Shown here piece by piece: positions 44,719 to 57,878 of a DNA stretch of 64,000 nt. This DNA is from Spongilla lacustris (Eukaryota > Porifera > Demospongiae > Spongillida > Spongillidae): assembly GCA_949361645.1 (NCBI GenBank), contig OX442436.1, positions 1,897,179 through 1,961,178 on the forward strand, in the 5' to 3' direction. Within the stretch, counting starts at the first letter, position 1; every line of letters begins with the position of its first letter. Under the pieces are notes generated by a model. The model was not told where the DNA came from, searched no databases, and saw nothing but the letters and a program-made list of their open reading frames with translations. Both the position numbers and the translations under genes were made by a program.

Positions 44719-45880
44719 CTATGGAATTTCTAAATATGTGTATGACGGCTATATATTATTGTGTGATGCGCTGTATGATGCAACAAACATTTAGTCTTAG
44801 AGCCACAGTAGTGGAAAGTGCTATACTACAAAAAATGGCACTGTGATGCAACATATTTGGGGCTGGAGACAAAACTATAGAAGTCATTCTTGATGTTAGA
44901 ATGGTTTTCCATGGATGCACTTAATTTAGCAAAGGGAAGTGGTGGAGGAGGGGGGCGGAGGAGACCAAACTTTGCACAAATGATTCTGATTTGCTTTTTC
45001 ATGAAAATTCAACTGCTGCTCAAAGACTAACAGCCTGGTGTGCAGGTTGCAACTATGATACTGTAGAGAAACATTAACTGATCAGCTACATGTATGTTAC
45101 TATCAAAAGTTGCTGTACTTTTTCACTCTTGCATGCTATAATCACAATGGTCACATGTTGAAATCCAAGAAACCACAGCTTCACCAGAACACAGTCCATA
45201 AACAATGTTTTTAACTGAATATAAAAGTAGTGATACCACCAAGCCTGTTTTCATGATGATAAGCTGAGTGAATATCTTGATATGACAGGAACAGGTGTAC
45301 CCTTCATTACAATTGAGTGCTCTGCAAATTAAAGTGATCTGTGTAATCTCAACTTGTAAACAGTGTAGATTTGTTTCATGCTCTGGCAGCAGTGTATCAT
45401 TGCAAGCAACCATTCTTTAAAGAAAGGACCATTATACACATAGGTGTGTTATGTGTATAATAAATCATCAGCATGAAAATGCCAACATATCTTACCATAG
45501 CACCAGATGATACGTTTAGAATGCTTTTAAATGTACTTAACACACCAACATGCATGGGCATTTCTTCTGAATCAGCTACAACACATATATTCATAGACTT
45601 ACATGTACATGTAAGTGGCATGCATATGCAATCACCATACCAAGTAAATCTTATGGCATTTAAGGCATCTGTGCTTGTAACAAAAGTACCCCATGCAATG
45701 ATGTAGGATGTAAAATGTAAATGTAGGCTTGCACATAGATCTTAGTTTGAGTTTGAGGGTGGAAAAGAAAGGGTAATATAAATACACGTGGTTAATGAGC
45801 TATCATGCATGCATACATGCATCATAACATGTCCCATACATGATATGCACTATAGAAAATGAAAGATATTTCAGTATTAA
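44719..45880. other. Nothing recognised
   Basis: Low-complexity G-rich patch near 44940; otherwise AT-rich without exon-like frames. Confidence 0.35.
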
Positions 45881-47060
45881 GAAAAGCCCTTCTTGTCTAC
45901 ATACATGTGTACGTGTAAACTACATTTTGGCCAATGTGTCCACACATCTGTTTCCCCTGCATGTCATATCAAAGAAAGGATATGCCTGGAAATGGGATAC
46001 TGCATGCACACATGCCTTTAAGAAAATGCTTAGTTCTAAATAGGTCCTTTACCCACTACCAACCCTTAGTTACCTCTTCACCTGGAAGCTGATACCTCAG
46101 CTTATGGAACTGGCATAAACTTTGCATCTTGAACCTTGGCACCAGCTGAGTGTCACTATGCTCATCTTGAAAAATTAGCATTGGCATTGGCATTTAGCAT
46201 TAAGAAATTGCACCAATATTTATATGGGCGTGAGTTTTCCTTGAAACTCTTGAGCACCATAATAGGGATTTCAATGTTAGCAGCATCCAAATTACAGTGA
46301 TGGGCTATACTACTTGCAGCTTGTACCGTGTCTACAAGCAGTACATTGGTCTCCAAATGAAAATGGAAATGCAGATGGACTACCATGGCTATAATTACAG
46401 GAGGACAGGCCTGAAGAGGAACAGGTAGAGGCAAGTTTTTTCAGTGTGCAAAAAATTGAAGCCCTCCCTTTTATAGTAAGACAGGCTACACATTATGACC
46501 TGGTATTGCATGAGTAAGGTGTTACATGAGGTTGCTGGCCTAATGAGGGTCAGAGGTTCTAAACCACTTTTTTTAAAAATAGGCAGCATGGGTTGATGAT
46601 AAAAAATGACGGTGGCAATATCTGCACAACTTAGATAAAAGATCTTGAAGAATTACACCAAAACCATCTGGGGATATACAGGATGCAGGGAATTACCATG
46701 TGTACATGTAAAGTGGCCGTCTATTGACATAAAGAACTTCGAGGACCTAGTGCATGTATGTCAAGAGGTAAAAACCACTGCATCACTACATGTAGCTCCA
46801 CTACATCCTTGGGTCTGGCCAGGAAAACCATGGCAAAGAATACAAGCTCATTTTGCAGGGCCAGTAAATGGAAAAAATAATAAATATATTTGTACTTGTA
46901 GTTGACACTTCATTCAAACTGGCCTGGAGTAATCGAGACGCCATGCACAACTGCTCAGGAAACCTTCCAATCTGATTGGCAGATATTCTACAAATGAAGG
47001 GATTCAATCTGTCGAAATGCACTGTATGTGTTTTGTGTGGAGTGAAAATCATGTCAGATT
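45881..47060 (+). pseudogene. Ty3/Gypsy pol remnant (RNase H to integrase)
   Basis: Pieces in order on the plus strand: VNYILANVSTHLFPL and YAWKWDTACTHAFKKMLSS (RT thumb), then HYAHLEKLALALAFSIKKLH and QYLYGREF (RNase H, about 46155-46235), then WPSIDIKNFEDLVHVCQEVK and LHPWVWPGKPWQRIQAHFAG (integrase zinc-binding and core start, 46713-46870). Many stops and frameshifts. The order RNase H before integrase is the normal Gypsy one, unlike the element at 59940-62410. Confidence 0.75.
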
Positions 47061-49660
47061 TTATAGACAGTACATGTACGTACAGTGTCCACTAATATCT
47101 TCAGTACAGTGTATGGACCCTTCTAGAATTTATGCCAAAAATATCTGCATGTCCTAAAATCTCAATTGACAGGAGACCTCCCCACTCAAAAACAATAGGA
47201 TATACCTCAGGAAAAAGTTGGAAAACAGAAACGTCATATAAATGGGAAGATGGACAGGATGTGGTAGCAACATAGACAGATGCGAATGGCCAAGATCAAA
47301 CAGACAAGGATTGTGACAGGACCAGAATGTTTTCAATTAAAGAATCCATTCACCAAGTTGATCAGAAAGTCTTCTTTGGCGTGTTGAGCACCAGAAGCCT
47401 TCGTGACCACTTTGGACTTGCTCATTTAATTCCTTTCACTTCAGACTCCTGAATGCTTTAAGCAACTTCTTCTGAGTCTACATCTTCTACCGAGTTATCC
47501 ACCGGCAGGAATGTCCTCTTCATCTTTAGACATCTGTCTGTTAACATCACATGCTTTACGTGACTATGTCACATGACCTTTCAGTGACATGCTGGTATTG
47601 AGTATATATTGAAGTACTTTGGTGCTGTTGTACAGGCTTTACCATTAAATATCTGTTACAGAGAACAGAGGAATGAACCGATCAGGCAGGCTGAAGAACC
47701 AAGAACTGATGGGGATTCATGATGTGGGAATGGTACTGCTGGATATGAATAGTTGGTAGCAGGAATTACCAGCACTAAATCAGCATCAGCTGACCTACAT
47801 GTACTTTACCTCAAGAGGGCACGCCGCCCACCGTAAAGATGTTAAGGGGGAAGGTGTGTAACATATATAGGAGCATTGCGCGTGCGTAATTACTCACTAT
47901 TAAGTTTGTATATCGGTATGTATGAACCAATCTCTGGAAATATTACGTGCCTGGCGTGAAGTATGATATAGTTTATAATTAATTCGCTCACATTGCGCAT
48001 ATATTACTATACTTCTGTCTTGAATCACTTTGTGCAACTGATTCAGTACGCATATATACTCCATGCACTGTTCTTCGATCTACATCAGAATATTCTCGAC
48101 TTTGCCGTCGAGAACGTCGCAGAATGTTGTCTTATTAATAATTGCTTTGTCAATGGCCTGCACAAGAAAAATTTACGAATCATGCGATTGCGAATGTATA
48201 AAAGCCATGGTGGGAATATGATAGTAATGTCAAATACCCTATCGAGTATCGTGCGACGTGTCAAATCGCCCACACCTAACAATGAAATTCTTATTGATAA
48301 GTGCATAATCGGTTCTCCAACTGCCCTTTTTCATCGCGTGAGTGTCATATGACCGCTAAGGTAACGTAATTTGCATTTAAAGGTATGGAGCTGTTATCGT
48401 ACCCTGAGAATATGCCTACAGATGCGAAAGCAAAGCAGCGAGGCAAGAAAATACTAGCGCGGTTTTGTGCAGCTGAGATCGCACTATGTACTTCTATACA
48501 GACGTTTGCATGCACCAAGGGCCAGGAAGACAGAGATCTAGCCGACGTCTGCACCAAGGACCAGGAAGACAGAGACGGATCTAGATCAGTCTAGGAATAG
48601 TTATAAACTGAATCAATTTATCGCATGTCACAAAACGACACCCTATATAATGGTTCCGTTAGCGTTACTACTCCAGCAAAATACACTATTAGTCAGTTGC
48701 AAAATTTACGTCCCTTACGCTTTCCTGTTTAAATGAAGGCTGAGATGGTTTAATACCGTCAAGGTTTTCTAGGAATAGATATATGGAGGGAGGTAACTAA
48801 AATCGACGACATGAATCAAACGAGCGCTATCCTACATTAGTAAGTATGAAATATGAGTTGTGATGTATGCCCTATAAGCTTTAGAAAAAGACTCCTGAGA
48901 AACACATGCAGATTACCCAGACCATAGATTATTTAGACACACATAGTGTGGGTCTGGGTACTAAACTATCAGGGACTTTAAGCATTAGCACAGAAGGAGC
49001 ATTCATGCAGCATTAGATGCAACAGACACCCGGTCAATGATCTATTGGCATCCGGTTGATTAAAAAACAAAAACTACACTTGTATACATGTACATGTTAT
49101 ACACATGTGCACACTTTGATTGTACATAGGAATGCAAAGGCTTGGGAGAAAAGTGAGAAGTTACCGAAGTTCCATCGTTCTAGCTTAATTTTTTTTAATC
49201 AGTCATAATAATGTTTACAATAAGCTAACACTATGTGCAAAATTGTGCCTGCTTCCTCCCGTCATGTTACTCACCACCTCCAGCTCTTTACATGTACACT
49301 GTACACCTTTCAATGTGTTGTGCAACAATCTAACCGGGTGTTAGTCTGCATGCTTATATGGATATAGCTACACGAGGTTAGAGAATTGCGTAACAGATCT
49401 GGAGTCGACACACGGTGCATGATATCTCATTTACTCTGTGGAAATTTTGAAAGGTTTCTGCCATGCAACTACCAAACTTCCGTGTCGTGCGTATAGGCGC
49501 GTTTGTTTACACAATGTGTGGGAAAAGCATCCGACTTCCGTACCATTTAGCGATGTGTCATAATATATAAAGTCATATACTGCTTCAATTAATGTGCATG
49601 CATGTTATGCATGCATACATGTGACAATTAAAATTCTGCTTTCGCTTCCGTTTCTGCTTA
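47061..49660. other. Long intergenic stretch, nothing secure
   Basis: A 119-codon frame at 47993-48352 has no recognisable feature. A duplicated 25-bp word (CACCAAGGNCCAGGAAGACAG) occurs near 48513 and 48552. GTACCCAGACC-type motifs recur near 48917 and 48950. Confidence 0.35.
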
Positions 49661-49662
49661 AC

Positions 49663-49670
49663 TATAAAAG
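49663..49670 (+). promoter_or_regulatory. TATA box
   Basis: TATAAAAG about 60 bp before the ATG at 49729; a clean core-promoter match. Confidence 0.6.
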
Positions 49671-49728
49671 CTCAGGTTGGCCCATTGTATGAGCAACTAG
49701 TTATGATATTGTGTAGTCGCAGCGCAGA

Positions 49729-50541
49729 ATGCAACGATTTATTCTTATCTGTTTATTAATGTGCGTCGCAATTCATTTTGGTGCTTCAGCAAGCGCTCGT
49801 GTTCAAAAGCCTTCGTGCGATCATGGTACCTGTAAAAGCCAGCTAGCAAGTGGACTCCTAGCGTTGCGAAGATTAATAGTATGTTACGATACATTTATAC
49901 GTGTTGAGTGCCATTACAATGCTTTCCTATTATCTGAACTACAGCAAAATCAAATAGGGTTCCGCTTTGATTTTAAGAACTATACATATTTGAGCACTAT
50001 TGGAAAAATGGCTGAGTACGTGAACCTGATAGAATATGCCTTTGCCAATAATACCAAGCTTTCAATCTTGCGTTCTGTGATGGTTCGTGTGATTTACGAC
50101 ACTTGCCGATGGGTATGTTGATCATTAACATAGATGCACGCGCCAGGAATAGTTACTCTTCGCATTAAAAGGAGTATTAATGAAATTTACTCATTGTAAT
50201 TTTGGAATGTTAATTAAATTGTGATTCTGCATAGCGCGCGTGAATGGGAGTTGTATAATTTCAAATGCGTGATGTATACATATGTAATAAGATAACTGAA
50301 GTTTTCATTTGAAGATGAATACACTGAAAATGACAACTCCAATCGACTGTCAAAATAGTGTAGAAGTCACTCTTGCGGCGACTACTCTTGACCTGCTTGA
50401 AGGGATCAAGGTAGCCGAGCATTCTCTTCCGGACCGTGTCGTTGGCATTAATCCTTGCAAGTGGCTCAATTCAAGCGTAGCCCCGCAGTTACTGAACCAG
50501 TCCTATCTGCTTGCTTCCTGTCCTGTTCATTATATCAAATA
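49729..50541 (+). CDS. Predicted secreted protein, two exons
   Basis: Exon 1 is 49729-50112 (128 codons, ending before a GTATGT donor) and exon 2 probably 50315-50541, in phase, giving about 204 residues. The first 23 residues (MQRFILICLLMCVAIHFGAS) are a classic signal peptide. The mature part has cysteines in CDHGTCKS, VCYDTF, VECHYN and TCRW, then DCQN, NPCKW and ASCPV, suggesting disulphides. A TATA box lies upstream. No family recognised. It resembles the exon at 35960-36133 in the segment LASGLLALRRLIV. Confidence 0.6.
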
Positions 50542-50769
50542 ATGCTGTAAACTCTTTACTTACACAGTACACTTACATGGAATGTTTGTAATATGCATAT
50601 TATACTGCTTATCGACTAAGCTAATTAAAAACTTGGCTATAACCACCGTCTTAAGTTTATGGAAGAGACATGTATACCCAAGAAAGGTCTATACCTATGG
50701 CCCGGATGCATGTATTCTCGCAATAATAATAATAACAAAGCTTTGTCTAAGAGGTTGGATGTTCACTAT

Positions 50770-51527
50770 CCTCCTCCTCTCCAGTGAACAAGGCTCGAAT
50801 CCTTTCCATCTCTGCCCTTTTTCATGCATGCAGGTTCCTGGATCTCTGTTGTCCCTTCCACTGGCTTGGACCTGCACCTTGACAATGCTGAGTGTCAGGT
50901 TGCATGCTCTTAGTTGGTGGTTGGGTCTTGATACCTTAGGAGGTTCCTCTTGCCCTTTTTGGCCTGACATCGCCCTAGACCCACTAGGTCACCATGCAGC
51001 CTCTTGCAGACATGGTGGGGATGTAGTTTCATGGCACAACCATTTGCATGACATCTGTGCTGACTTTTGTCGCTGTGCCCACCTTTCTGTGAAGGTGGAA
51101 GTGGGATACTGATGGTTTAAGTAGGGAACATTTCAACTCCTGTCCTGCAGACGTTCTTGTTCAAAGTTGGGACAGAGGAAAACCTGCACCCTTTGACGTC
51201 ACAGTTGCCTCACCTCTCACTCCCGATCCCACTGCTCTGAATGAAGCAGGGGCAGCAGCCCATGTGGCTGAAAAACGAAGTATGCTGCTAATGATACAAA
51301 ATACCAGGAGTTAGGGTGGACAATGTATCCCCCTGGTGGTGGAAACGTATGGAAACTGGGGGAATTAGGAAGCACAGAGTGTATTTTGGCATCCCTGCTT
51401 GCCATTGGCTAGTCAATGCAAGTCCCAAACCAAAAATGGTTGCTGAAATTTATGGCCGCCTGAACTTGTCACTGGTGAGATCAGTGGCAAGGGCCATCAT
51501 GGGAAGGGAGTTGACGGATAGACTTTA
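50770..51527 (+). pseudogene. Non-LTR retrotransposon C-terminal remnant 1
   Basis: Reads GLDTLGGSSCPFWPDIALDP, LGHHAASCRHGGDVVSWHNH and then, in other frames, KYQELGWTMYPPGGG and KMVAEIYGRLNLSLVRSVAR. The C..C/LDPLGHHA..C pattern is typical of the zinc-binding tail after the reverse transcriptase in several non-LTR families. Frameshifts and stops abound. Confidence 0.65.
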
Positions 51528-51639
51528 GAACTGTGTTAAATTAATACTTACTTTGTGTATGCATTATTTAGTGTAAAATAATAAAAATAGTCATTATTAT
51601 GATACTACAATAATAATAATAATGAGGTGATGTGCAGAG

Positions 51640-52245
51640 GCTTCCAAATGCCAATTTTGTCACTATATGCAACATCAAGACAAATCGAAATCGACCGAAA
51701 AGCTTTGTGCAGCTCACTGGAGAGAGGAGCAGAAGAACACAAAATATCTGGAGGCCCTTCACAGTCAGAACATTCTGTTCATCAGTTCATGCCAATGGCA
51801 GTAGAAACATTTGGTGGATGGGGGTTGGAGAGCAGACCAGTATTGGCCACTTTTGCGGACAGAATTTCACATTGCACTGGCCAGGCAAAATCATGTGTCA
51901 CCGATCAACCAATTATACCAAAGATTGGTCATCACTCATATTCCCCTGCTAACAAGGCCTGCCTCCTCTAGATCTCAGCATCAGCCTCTTGCATGTATAT
52001 ATAATTGGCTTTCAGTGGTGCCTAGAATAGAGCTGGGTTTGCACCTCGACCCCCATGAGTTCTGTGTAGGTATTAGATTGTTGGTTGGGAGTAGATGTCC
52101 TCTTTGTCCAAGCACAATATTAGATCCCCTGGGCCACCATGCTGTTACATGTAAGAAGGGTGGAAGTGTGGTCACAAATCACGTGCTGCGTGATTACATT
52201 TGGGTCTGGGTACGAGACTTGTCTGGGACCGAGTCGATATCTATT
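51640..52245 (+). pseudogene. Non-LTR retrotransposon C-terminal remnant 2
   Basis: Shows LGLHLDPHEFCVGIRLLVGS, CPLCPSTILDPLGHHAVTCK and KGGSVVTNHVLRDYIW, the same domain as remnant 1 but diverged. A TAA/AAT simple repeat lies between the two remnants (51600-51625). Preceded by LHW..and GVGEQTSIGHFCG fragments. Confidence 0.6.
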
Positions 52246-54835
52246 GTGTGACTAGTGTGAGGCGCTTACAAGTCATCACCAGGTCAGTAAACAATAAACA
52301 TCTGTCATGACGTAGTCGATAGACACATGAGCCAGATTCGTGATCGCGCGAATCACATTTTTGACCTACCAGGTCCTCGGACCAGTGGGAGCGACTTAAG
52401 GCCGATTCAACCAATGGGGGGGGGGGGGGGGGGGGGGGGGGCAACTGCAGACTTCACTGTACAAGCTTAAATCACGGGGAGGGCCAAGCCCCCCCCCCCA
52501 CCCTAGCTCCGCCACTGGGAGCGACAAATTGCTGACTTTTTTTACACTGCCGTTTTCCTATAAGCCTTTTTGACGTCTTCAAACCGTTCTAGTAAGTACA
52601 TGCATATGTACGTCGTATGAGCGATAGCGAAGAAAGCACGTGGTTGAAATTTGTATTAAGTGTTATACTAGTAACTAAGGATCGTATGTACCTTTATCTC
52701 TGGCAGCATCGTGTTTCAAGTTAGTCCGATAGGTAAATTATGGTGATTGTGACTAATCATTTCTCCAGTGGTTTCCCCCCGTTTTATATACATGTACAAC
52801 TTTTTATTTGGGCTGGGGCATCGTTAAAGCGCAACGGCCCTCTCGCCTTTGGGCTATTCCACTATTTAACCGTCACCCATACAGGTGACAATGATTGCAA
52901 ACATACCCCCTGGGACAATATATAGAAGCACCCCCAGACAAGCTTATATTATACCTCGACTCGACCCCCCCCCCCCCCCCCCCCCCCCCCCCGGACACCA
53001 TTTTTTTGTCCTCTGTAGGGGTTTATAATCAAATAGCATTTGGAATAGCCCATTATATACCTAAATTTTCGACAACTTCTCATTTAATGAGCATCTCGTG
53101 GTTTTTATATACATATTGTTCATTGCTATGTGAATTTTGTTGTATTACAATTTTGTAATTCTTTTATTAGTGAGCTCAGCTACCACCTTGACCATTTCTA
53201 AAACTCCGCAGTTTGTAATTGTTCTCCAAGCATACAGTGTTCCAAACCTTTAGCTTCCAAATTTGAAATTCTAGATCTAGACGTGTAATCGTCCTAGATC
53301 TAGGACAAACTTTGAAGGCTTTACCTGATCACGTTTGGCCGAAATAGTGTGTTTTGAAGATATCATTTTGAAGCATACACAGCAAAAACTGATTGATGCA
53401 TGTCACTAGAAATAGTGAATAGGGCACTCGTTTTAGGCATCATACAGTACATTGGATGTGTTCATTTTGATTAGTTTTACTCAATGATGATCGCAGCGAG
53501 TTATCAACACTTTTAACTATGGATTCCTGTATAAATGTTTGTCCAATTTATCAGATGTGTTTTTTGTAAGGCAAACTTTACACGGATCATATATGTGAGG
53601 TGTAGTTTGATTACAGAAACCTTGCTATTAATCATTGCTTTACACACTGGCACAGTTCATTGCTAGAATCGAAATACTATTGATCAGTAGCATGCCCATC
53701 TGTATGTACCATAATGAATCAAATTGTCTCCTATAACTGAAATACTGTTGCCTGTGGTAGAGCACACACATAGGTACTGTCAGTTCCTGTTTAGATTGAT
53801 TTTGTAATCGTCTTAAATATTGTATTTAGTGCTCTTGTGGTTTTGCGTGCATTCTTAATGTTTCACCACTTTATATGGATTTTTCACTTGTAAATATTCC
53901 AAGTGGACTGGTAGAACATGCCAACATCACTAAAATCACTTTAAAATTATTTCCTTTGATGCTGTGCATGACACAACATCATGTAGTTTCCTATTGTATC
54001 ACTATTTTTGTAATTTTAGTTTTTAACACCGGATCCATGAGAACAGAGCATATTTTAGTGTTATTTTGCAGAAGTCACTTTTACAAAAAATTAGTCGGAA
54101 AGTCTCTGAAAACATGTCCAGTACAGTAATCCAACTCTCTGTATGATGATTGGTGTAATTTACAGCTTCGTATCTACCTCACGGGCTAGCCAGCATTAGT
54201 GCGAAGTGGAAGAGGTAAGAGCCGTCACCGTTAACGATGCACTTTTTTTCTGGGCTGTTTTACATGCTATAAATCATTTCATTACTTACTTTAGAAATAT
54301 AATAAGGTAATTTCATTCTAAGATCGGTGCTACATTTGTGTTTTTGATCTAAATTTGTGTTTCAAGACAATATCCAATCTAACAGAGGTCTGAGGTGAGG
54401 CACCGTCATTGCGCATGCGCAAGACCTTACTATTTTACAGTACTAGGTTGCCATTATTTTTATGCGCGTGCAACGAGCATTTCATAACAAGTCTAGATCT
54501 ATGTGTAGGAATGACCAGTATGTATGGGATTGAAGCAGTTAATTAGTGCATGCGCAGCAATAGAAATACAACCATTATGACATACAATAAGTTGGCTACA
54601 TGTACTTTACAGTAAACATGTGTTCTTCAATGTGCTTAATTAGTTCTGGCTTGTTAAGTCTTACCTGATTTTTTAAATGTTATAGTGGCTCAGATATTGA
54701 TAAGCCTCTAGCTCAGGCTTTTTCCATGACAAAAGGTCCTTTGCAAGGTCAAGCTCCTCAAAGGACACTCTTGCCTTCTTCTAGGTACCAATTTACCCTT
54801 CAGATTGAGGCCTTCCACGCTTATGTTTACTAGTA
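52246..54835. other. Intergenic with C/G homopolymers, no gene secure
   Basis: Homopolymers at 52418-52441 (G), 52490-52499 (C) and 52966-52992 (C). A frame at 53875-54129 has no support. Confidence 0.4.
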
Positions 54836-57800
54836 GTAGAAGTTGGCACTTGGGTCATCCTGCCAATGGTTTGGGAATTTTCCCTGGTAATGGAAGCTCT
54901 CTTAATTTGATGACCTTTTGTATCTCCATCTCTTCAAGCCTGGCAAATACACCATCAGCAGATATTTTCACATTCCCTAGATCTTTGTTCTCACCAGCTT
55001 TCCAGCACTCATTGATGATAGTTTTAACTTTGGTTGTGAGCTCTGGGTACATACATGCATTCTTTCTGGTGTATGCCCATCCAGAATAGAAATTATGCTC
55101 TGTCAATAGCACCAGGTTCATTTGTGCCAAAAGTTTATCAGCGTGTCTCATAGCAATGCTGAGGGCATCCAGACATTGCTGTGCTCCATCACACATGTGC
55201 TTATCTAGCAACTTTTGAGACTTGAAGTGATAGTGACACTCTGAACACTGAGGATACAAAGCTTTAATCTGCCTCAATGCCTCCTCATGTTCACGTGGCT
55301 GTGCCATTTTCTGCAACTTCGCTTGCTAGTACACTTAGTTCTCTTTGTGTACCGCTTCTTTTCCATCTACACCTTTGTGCATGCATCATCATTATCACTA
55401 TGAGTAACACTATTACTCCTGGGAAATTGATACTGTGCCTCACCCATTGGGGTAATGAGCGAGGATGCAAGGCATGAAGGCAAATGCACACAGGCAGATG
55501 GTATTGTCTGCCCAAGACAATTGTAGAACAGAATGTTTTGCTGGTTAGAAGCATTTTTTGTGATGTACTGGGCAACATAGAATTCTGAGATGCCCTTTAT
55601 GGAAGGGCATACTGCAGATCGATATGGAGCGTTGAAGTTAGGCTTTATCAGCAGTACAGTGGTGTTAGTGGTTGACTTCTCCATCAGTGCCACTGCAAGC
55701 TGTTTTGGTGTGGATATCTTGCGTCCTCCCTCTCCCTGTGTCAAAAAAGCTTCAACTTGGGTCTGCTGGTGAGAGAAGTGAGTGTCGCAAACATCTTTCC
55801 CGCTTTGAGATTCATTGTGGTAGTAAGCCACAAGTTTGAAACCAGCAGCTGAGCAGACATGAGGCAGAAGATGTTTGGACTGCTTTCCAGCAAGATTTTT
55901 AGCGTTGTCACTTCGAATGATTATCTTCTTTACATGAGGAAACCGAGATCTTAAAAGATGAAATGCTGCCTCAAAGCACGACAGCACCACATTTGCATCA
56001 CATTTCTGCTCCCTTGCACAATGCAAGAAGTGTAGTGTTGGTTGGTCCTCACCCAAATCATCATTAGGCCCACTATTGTCATGCTCACTTCCCTCATCCC
56101 ACACCTCATGCTCACTTCCCTCACCCTCTATCTCATGCTCACTTCCCTCATCCTACACCTCATGCTCACTTCTCTCACCCTCTATCTCATGCACACTTCC
56201 CTCATCCCACACCTCATGTTCACTTCCCTCACCCTTTATCTCATGCTCACTTCCCTCATCCCACACCTCATGCTCACTTCCCTCATCCCACACCTCATGC
56301 TCACTTCTCTCATCCCACACCTCATGCTCACTTCCCTCATCCCACTCACTTGAGCATGAGGTGGAGGATGAGGAAAGTGAGCATGAGGTGGAGGATGAGG
56401 GAAGTGAGCATGAGGTGGAGGATGAGGGAAGTGAGCATGAGGTGGAGGATGACGGAAGTGAGCATGAGGTGGAGGATGAGGCAAGTGAGCATGAGGTGGG
56501 GGATGAGGAAAGTGAGCATGAGGTGGAGGATGAGGGAAGTGAGCATGAGGTGGAGGATGAGGAAAGTTAGCATGAGGTGGAGGATGAGGGAAGTGAGCAT
56601 GAGGTGGAGGTGAGCATGAGGTGGAGGATGAGGCAAGTGAGCATGAGGTGGGGGATGAGGAAAGTGAGCATGAGGTGGAGGATGAGGGAAGTGAGCATAA
56701 GGTGAGGGATGAGGAAAGTGAGCATAAGGTGAGGGATGAGGAAAGTGAGCATGAGGTGGAGGATGAGGGAAGTGAGGATGAGATGGGAAGTGAGCATGAG
56801 GTGGGGGTGAGGAAAGTGAGCATGAGGTGTGGGATGAGGGAAATGAGCATGAGGTGGAGGATGAGGGAAGTGAGGATGACAGGCATGGCGTTCTCATGCT
56901 ACCTGCATACATTGTTGCAATGTCATTCTTCAACACAAGAGACCTCATAGCAAACACATTCTTTACTTTACTTTTCTGTTTGGTGTATGCCTTTTAGTTT
57001 CCCATGCTAATCGGCCAATATTTTCATCGCTACAGATGAATTCCACACCAAATTCAATAACATCTTTAGGCTCTCAAGGTTGTGTTTTGCTGAATTGTTG
57101 GATATTCATACCACAAGATAGGTACAGCTTGTCGATCTTAGTCTGTAACATCACCCAAGCAGCATGGTCTTTGCTGAGTGATAGCAACGATGCCACATAT
57201 GCAGTGGGAACGTCAACAAAAGAAACAAGAAGCCTCCTAGCATTGTTGGATTTGAGTTGCTTCTTCTCTGCCTTTAGTATGTCCCTGATGGTGGTTGGTA
57301 TCGTGGCTAGTACTTGGGCATCCATGTTGACAGGGTTTTCAATCATTTCAGGTGATCCTACAAGAGACTGGAGGCTTAATGCCTTCTTTGAGCCCTCGTC
57401 AAGTCTCAAATTAGATAGAATAGAAGCACATGTACCCACGCCTTGATCCCTGTCCAAAACACATTCTGTACTCGGTTCATAAAGGCATTGTCAATCTCGC
57501 TGCCCATCGCGCGTTTTACCTGCCTCCTAATTTCGACATGTGGAAGTGATTATACGCTACGTTTGTGTTCATTGCAACCCATTAGCTCCAGTACCTCAAG
57601 AATGTGTTTTTGCGATGATGTGTAGTTGCTGGGCCCTCAGTTGTATCGATCTCTGCAGCAATCGATGATTAGTTCATCAACAACACTGATTCTGTGGCTG
57701 CACGACGCTCTGGATTTGACCGATGAGGTGTTTCCTGCACCACACTTACCTTTTTAGGGCAACCACGCAAACGGGGTTGGCATGGACAACACTTTGTGCA

Positions 57801-57878
57801 ACCCGTCCCAGCATTGCGGCACTTGTCACACACGGGTTTCTTGTACGTACGATAACAAGCAAGTAACATGTTTAGCAA
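54836..57878 (-). pseudogene. Decayed transposase-like gene with C-terminal C2H2 finger
   Basis: Minus-strand pieces in order: a cysteine-rich start (CDKCRNAGTGCTKCCPCQPR, near 57830), then RRQVKRAMGSEIDNAFMNRV (about 57500), RRLLVSFVDVPTAYVASLLS (57074-57457), an acidic EHEVWDEGS repeat, a core with KIIIRSDNAKNLAG and SGKDVCDTHFSHQQTQVEAF (55367-56104), and a tail with CSECHYHFKSQKLLDKHMC (54855-55316). The core resembles a multicopy animal family that looks transposon-derived; I cannot name it. Frame changes and stops lie between pieces, and a minisatellite interrupts it. Confidence 0.6.
56070..56880. repeat. Inverted minisatellite derived from an acidic coding repeat
   Basis: Left part (56080-56345) reads CTCATGCTCACTTCCCTCAT on the plus strand; right part (56350-56880) is the reverse complement of the same 27-bp word. 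The switch is at about 56347. The left part encodes EGSEHEVWDEGSEHE on the minus strand, in frame with the transposase-like core. Confidence 0.9.

Noticed and set aside
56350..56886. Acidic Glu-rich protein ORFs
   Set aside because: Plus-strand reading of the inverted minisatellite; no non-repeat coding context on that strand.
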